From: XYA12-FULL-58-9 sp001798605
GTDB lineage: Bacteria; Myxococcota; XYA12-FULL-58-9
Assembly (NCBI GenBank): GCA_036736205.1
Contig: DAINMX010000161.1
Coordinates: 1 to 14,691 of the forward strand
DNA: 14,691 nt
Direction: 5' to 3'
The notes under the pieces are model-generated. The model worked only from the letters and a program-made list of their open reading frames with translations. It was not told the DNA's origin and did not search any database. Within the stretch, counting starts at the first letter, position 1, and each line of letters begins with the position of its first letter. Of this stretch, positions 13,730 to 14,691 are shown in pieces. Position numbers and translations under genes: made by a program.

Positions 13730-13931
13730 TGGACCCCTTGGTCCTACCGGAAGAGGTCAAGGACGAGCTCAAATTCTACGGCGACCTCACCGGTCCCGCG
13801 CCCAAGAGCCTGCCCGCCGTACCGGCGCCCGAAGCGCGAGGGCCTGCGCTCTCACCGTTCGGACCGGTGGGGCCGTCACCCTCCCGTGCCCACAGCGCCT
13901 GCGCAAGTGGCTGGGGCAGGGCCCGCAGCTG
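13730..13931 (+). pseudogene. Chimeric remnant of argS and SPOR gene
   Basis: 13730-13755 is identical to argS 10595-10620 (encodes DPLVLPEE). At 13755-13756 it jumps to sequence matching SPOR gene 11143-11321 (encodes VKDELKFYGDLTGPAPKSLP and onward). So 522 bp between the two points in the intact operon is missing, and the junction shows a short AAG-GG microhomology. The copy has no start codon in context and loses frame after PSPS through a 1-base insertion. An in-frame TGA also stands upstream at 13711-13713. It is not expressed as a protein. The right end (13931) lies inside the mazF reading frame on the other strand. A weaker, uncertain resemblance to argS continues left to about 13666. 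Confidence 0.85.
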
Positions 13932-14268
13932 GCTCCGCGTCGCCCACCGGTACGCCGATGGCCCTGAGGACCGCCCTCTCTACCTGACTCATCCTTCCCG
14001 CCGAGATTGGACCGCCGAGCGGCTCTGACACGAGGATGTCCTTGCGCAACGTGGTGATCTGCTCGCACTTCACCACCGACGCCTGTGCGATTCCCGCTTC
14101 CCCCTTGCGGAGTCGCACATGCCAGGGCCCTTCGCGAAGCACACTCGACAAGGGCACCACGATCACGTCGTTGGCGCGCTCGTTGCGCGCCTCGGGAGAC
14201 ATCAGGAGGACCGGTCGCCTTTTGTCACCGGGCATGTTGGCCCAGTAGACGCACCCCCGGCGTAGCAT
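13876..14268 (-). CDS. mazF: MazF/PemK-family endoribonuclease toxin
   Basis: 130 residues from ATG 14268, which overlaps the antitoxin stop as TGATG; a GTG at 14271 is the alternative start. The fold shows as RRGCVYWANMPGDKRRPVLL, then NDVIVVPLSS, GPWHVRL and SVVKCEQITTL, then the last helix MSQVERAVLRAIG. These are the conserved PemK/MazF strands, including the RPVL and CEQ-x-x-T motifs that shape the RNA cleavage site. Family knowledge: the toxin cuts mRNA at short sites and is held inactive by the antitoxin. The usual fold ends near residue 107. The extra tail (GDAEPAAGPAPATCAGAVGT and on) is encoded antisense to the SPOR-gene remnant from residue 114 onward, so the original stop seems to have been lost. 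The catalytic part looks intact, so activity is likely. Confidence 0.9.
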   Translation of the reverse strand: MLRRGCVYWANMPGDKRRPVLLMSPEARNERANDVIVVPLSSVLREGPWHVRLRKGEAGIAQASVVKCEQITTLRKDILVSEPLGGPISAGRMSQVERAVLRAIGVPVGDAEPAAGPAPATCAGAVGTGG

Positions 14269-14537
14269 CACTCGTCGCCGAGTGTCGTGAAAGACCCGGT
14301 GCTAACGGCGGCCCACTCGGAATCCTCCGCCTGCTCCGCGGCCGTCAAGCTCTCGTAATAGGAGATCGTATCCTTTTCGAGCTGATGTGCGGCCTCCATC
14401 TGAGCGGCCCGACGCAACCAGAGTTCGATCACGTTGCTTCGGTTCCTTATGCCGCTGCGCTCCGAATAGGTGTCGATCTGCGACAGCAATTCCGTGGCGA
14501 TGGTCACGCTGACCTTGGTTTTCCTCGCCGTTCCCAT
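14268..14537 (-). CDS. Ribbon-helix-helix antitoxin of the MazF-type module
   Basis: 89 residues. The N-terminal ribbon KVSVTI (8-13) and two helices, ATELLSQIDTYSERSG and NRSNVIELWLRRAAQ, form a CopG/MetJ-like DNA-binding domain. The acidic C-terminus YYESLTAAEQAEDSEWA is the toxin-binding tail seen in antitoxins paired with PemK/MazF. It precedes the toxin and overlaps it by one base, so translation is coupled. It probably represses its own operon through the direct repeats at its start. No conventional ribosome site stands at the right distance from ATG 14537 (an AGGA ends 2 nt before it), which fits leaderless initiation. Confidence 0.9.
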   Translation of the reverse strand: MGTARKTKVSVTIATELLSQIDTYSERSGIRNRSNVIELWLRRAAQMEAAHQLEKDTISYYESLTAAEQAEDSEWAAVSTGSFTTLGDE

Positions 14538-14573
14538 GTCCTACACAATGTCCTACCGATAGGGTGATGTCAA
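14536..14573 (-). promoter_or_regulatory. Promoter and operator of the toxin-antitoxin operon
   Basis: On the minus strand, a perfect -35 TTGACA (14568-14573) is followed after 17 bp by CATTGT (14545-14550). A start about 7 nt further falls at the antitoxin ATG (14537), predicting a leaderless mRNA. The 9-mer ATGTCCTAC (plus strand) occurs at 14536-14544 and 14548-14556, 12 bp apart. The two copies cover the -10 and the start codon and suit cooperative binding by a ribbon-helix-helix repressor. Confidence 0.55.
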
Positions 14574-14691
14574 GTCATACCACCAAGGCTCTGCCGCAGC
14601 CCATGGCCAGCGCCTTCCGGAAAAAATGGGAAGAATGGGAAAAAGAGTGGACAGTCTTCTTTTTCTTGCGATAACCTCTTTCAGCCTATGG

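Noticed and set aside
14610..14665. A/G-rich repeated TGGGAA(G/A)A and a following T-rich run near the right edge, possibly an insertion-sequence end
   Set aside because: No terminal inverted repeat, target duplication or transposase frame is visible. Positions 14574-14691 otherwise hold nothing I can assign.

Overview
The window is GC-rich, dense bacterial DNA from a draft assembly (one run of 100 N at 3080-3179). Several features point to a Myxococcota-like (former Deltaproteobacteria) genome. They are a lipoprotein built from calcium-binding acidic repeats and laminin/EGF-like Cys repeats, a sigma-70 (ECF-type) gene beside a TPR-containing Ser/Thr-kinase relative, an argS gene followed by a SPOR-domain gene, and many family-less exported or acidic proteins. 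The lineage is inferred from gene content, not from a marker phylogeny.

Layout. 1-1018 (-): 5' part of a Cys-rich lipoprotein that runs off the left edge. 1179-1832 (+): secreted protein, perhaps of a surface-polysaccharide-linked family. 2005-3200 (+): lipoprotein with an LPP20-like N-terminal part and a Lys-rich tail interrupted by the assembly gap. 3351-4241 (+): unrecognised protein. 4261-5181 (-): kinase-TPR protein that has lost almost all of its kinase domain. Its start codon is only 7 bp from that of a divergent sigma factor (5189-5761, +). 5879-8365 (-): glycogen phosphorylase, separated from the sigma gene by a strong inverted repeat. 8551-9111 (+): MntP-type manganese exporter. 9202-10926 and 10931-11602 (+): argS and a SPOR-domain membrane protein in one operon. 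11715-12875 (-): large protein of unknown function with a degenerate EF-hand-like segment. 13105-13611 (-): small unknown protein with a very basic tail. 13730-13931: a decayed, internally deleted second copy of argS-SPOR sequence. 13876-14537 (-): ribbon-helix-helix antitoxin and MazF/PemK toxin.

The housekeeping core (glgP, mntP, argS-SPOR) is intact and ordinary. The interesting material is rearrangement. An in-frame deletion appears to have turned a sensor kinase into a TPR protein that keeps only the kinase glycine loop, beside its sigma factor. At the right end, a chimeric argS/SPOR fragment (a 26-bp perfect argS match joined to about 177 bp of SPOR-gene sequence) lies antisense to the toxin gene and supplies the last 17 or so residues of the toxin. 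Because the assembly is gapped, both events need read-level confirmation. I found no CRISPR array, tRNA, rRNA, prophage or intact transposase.
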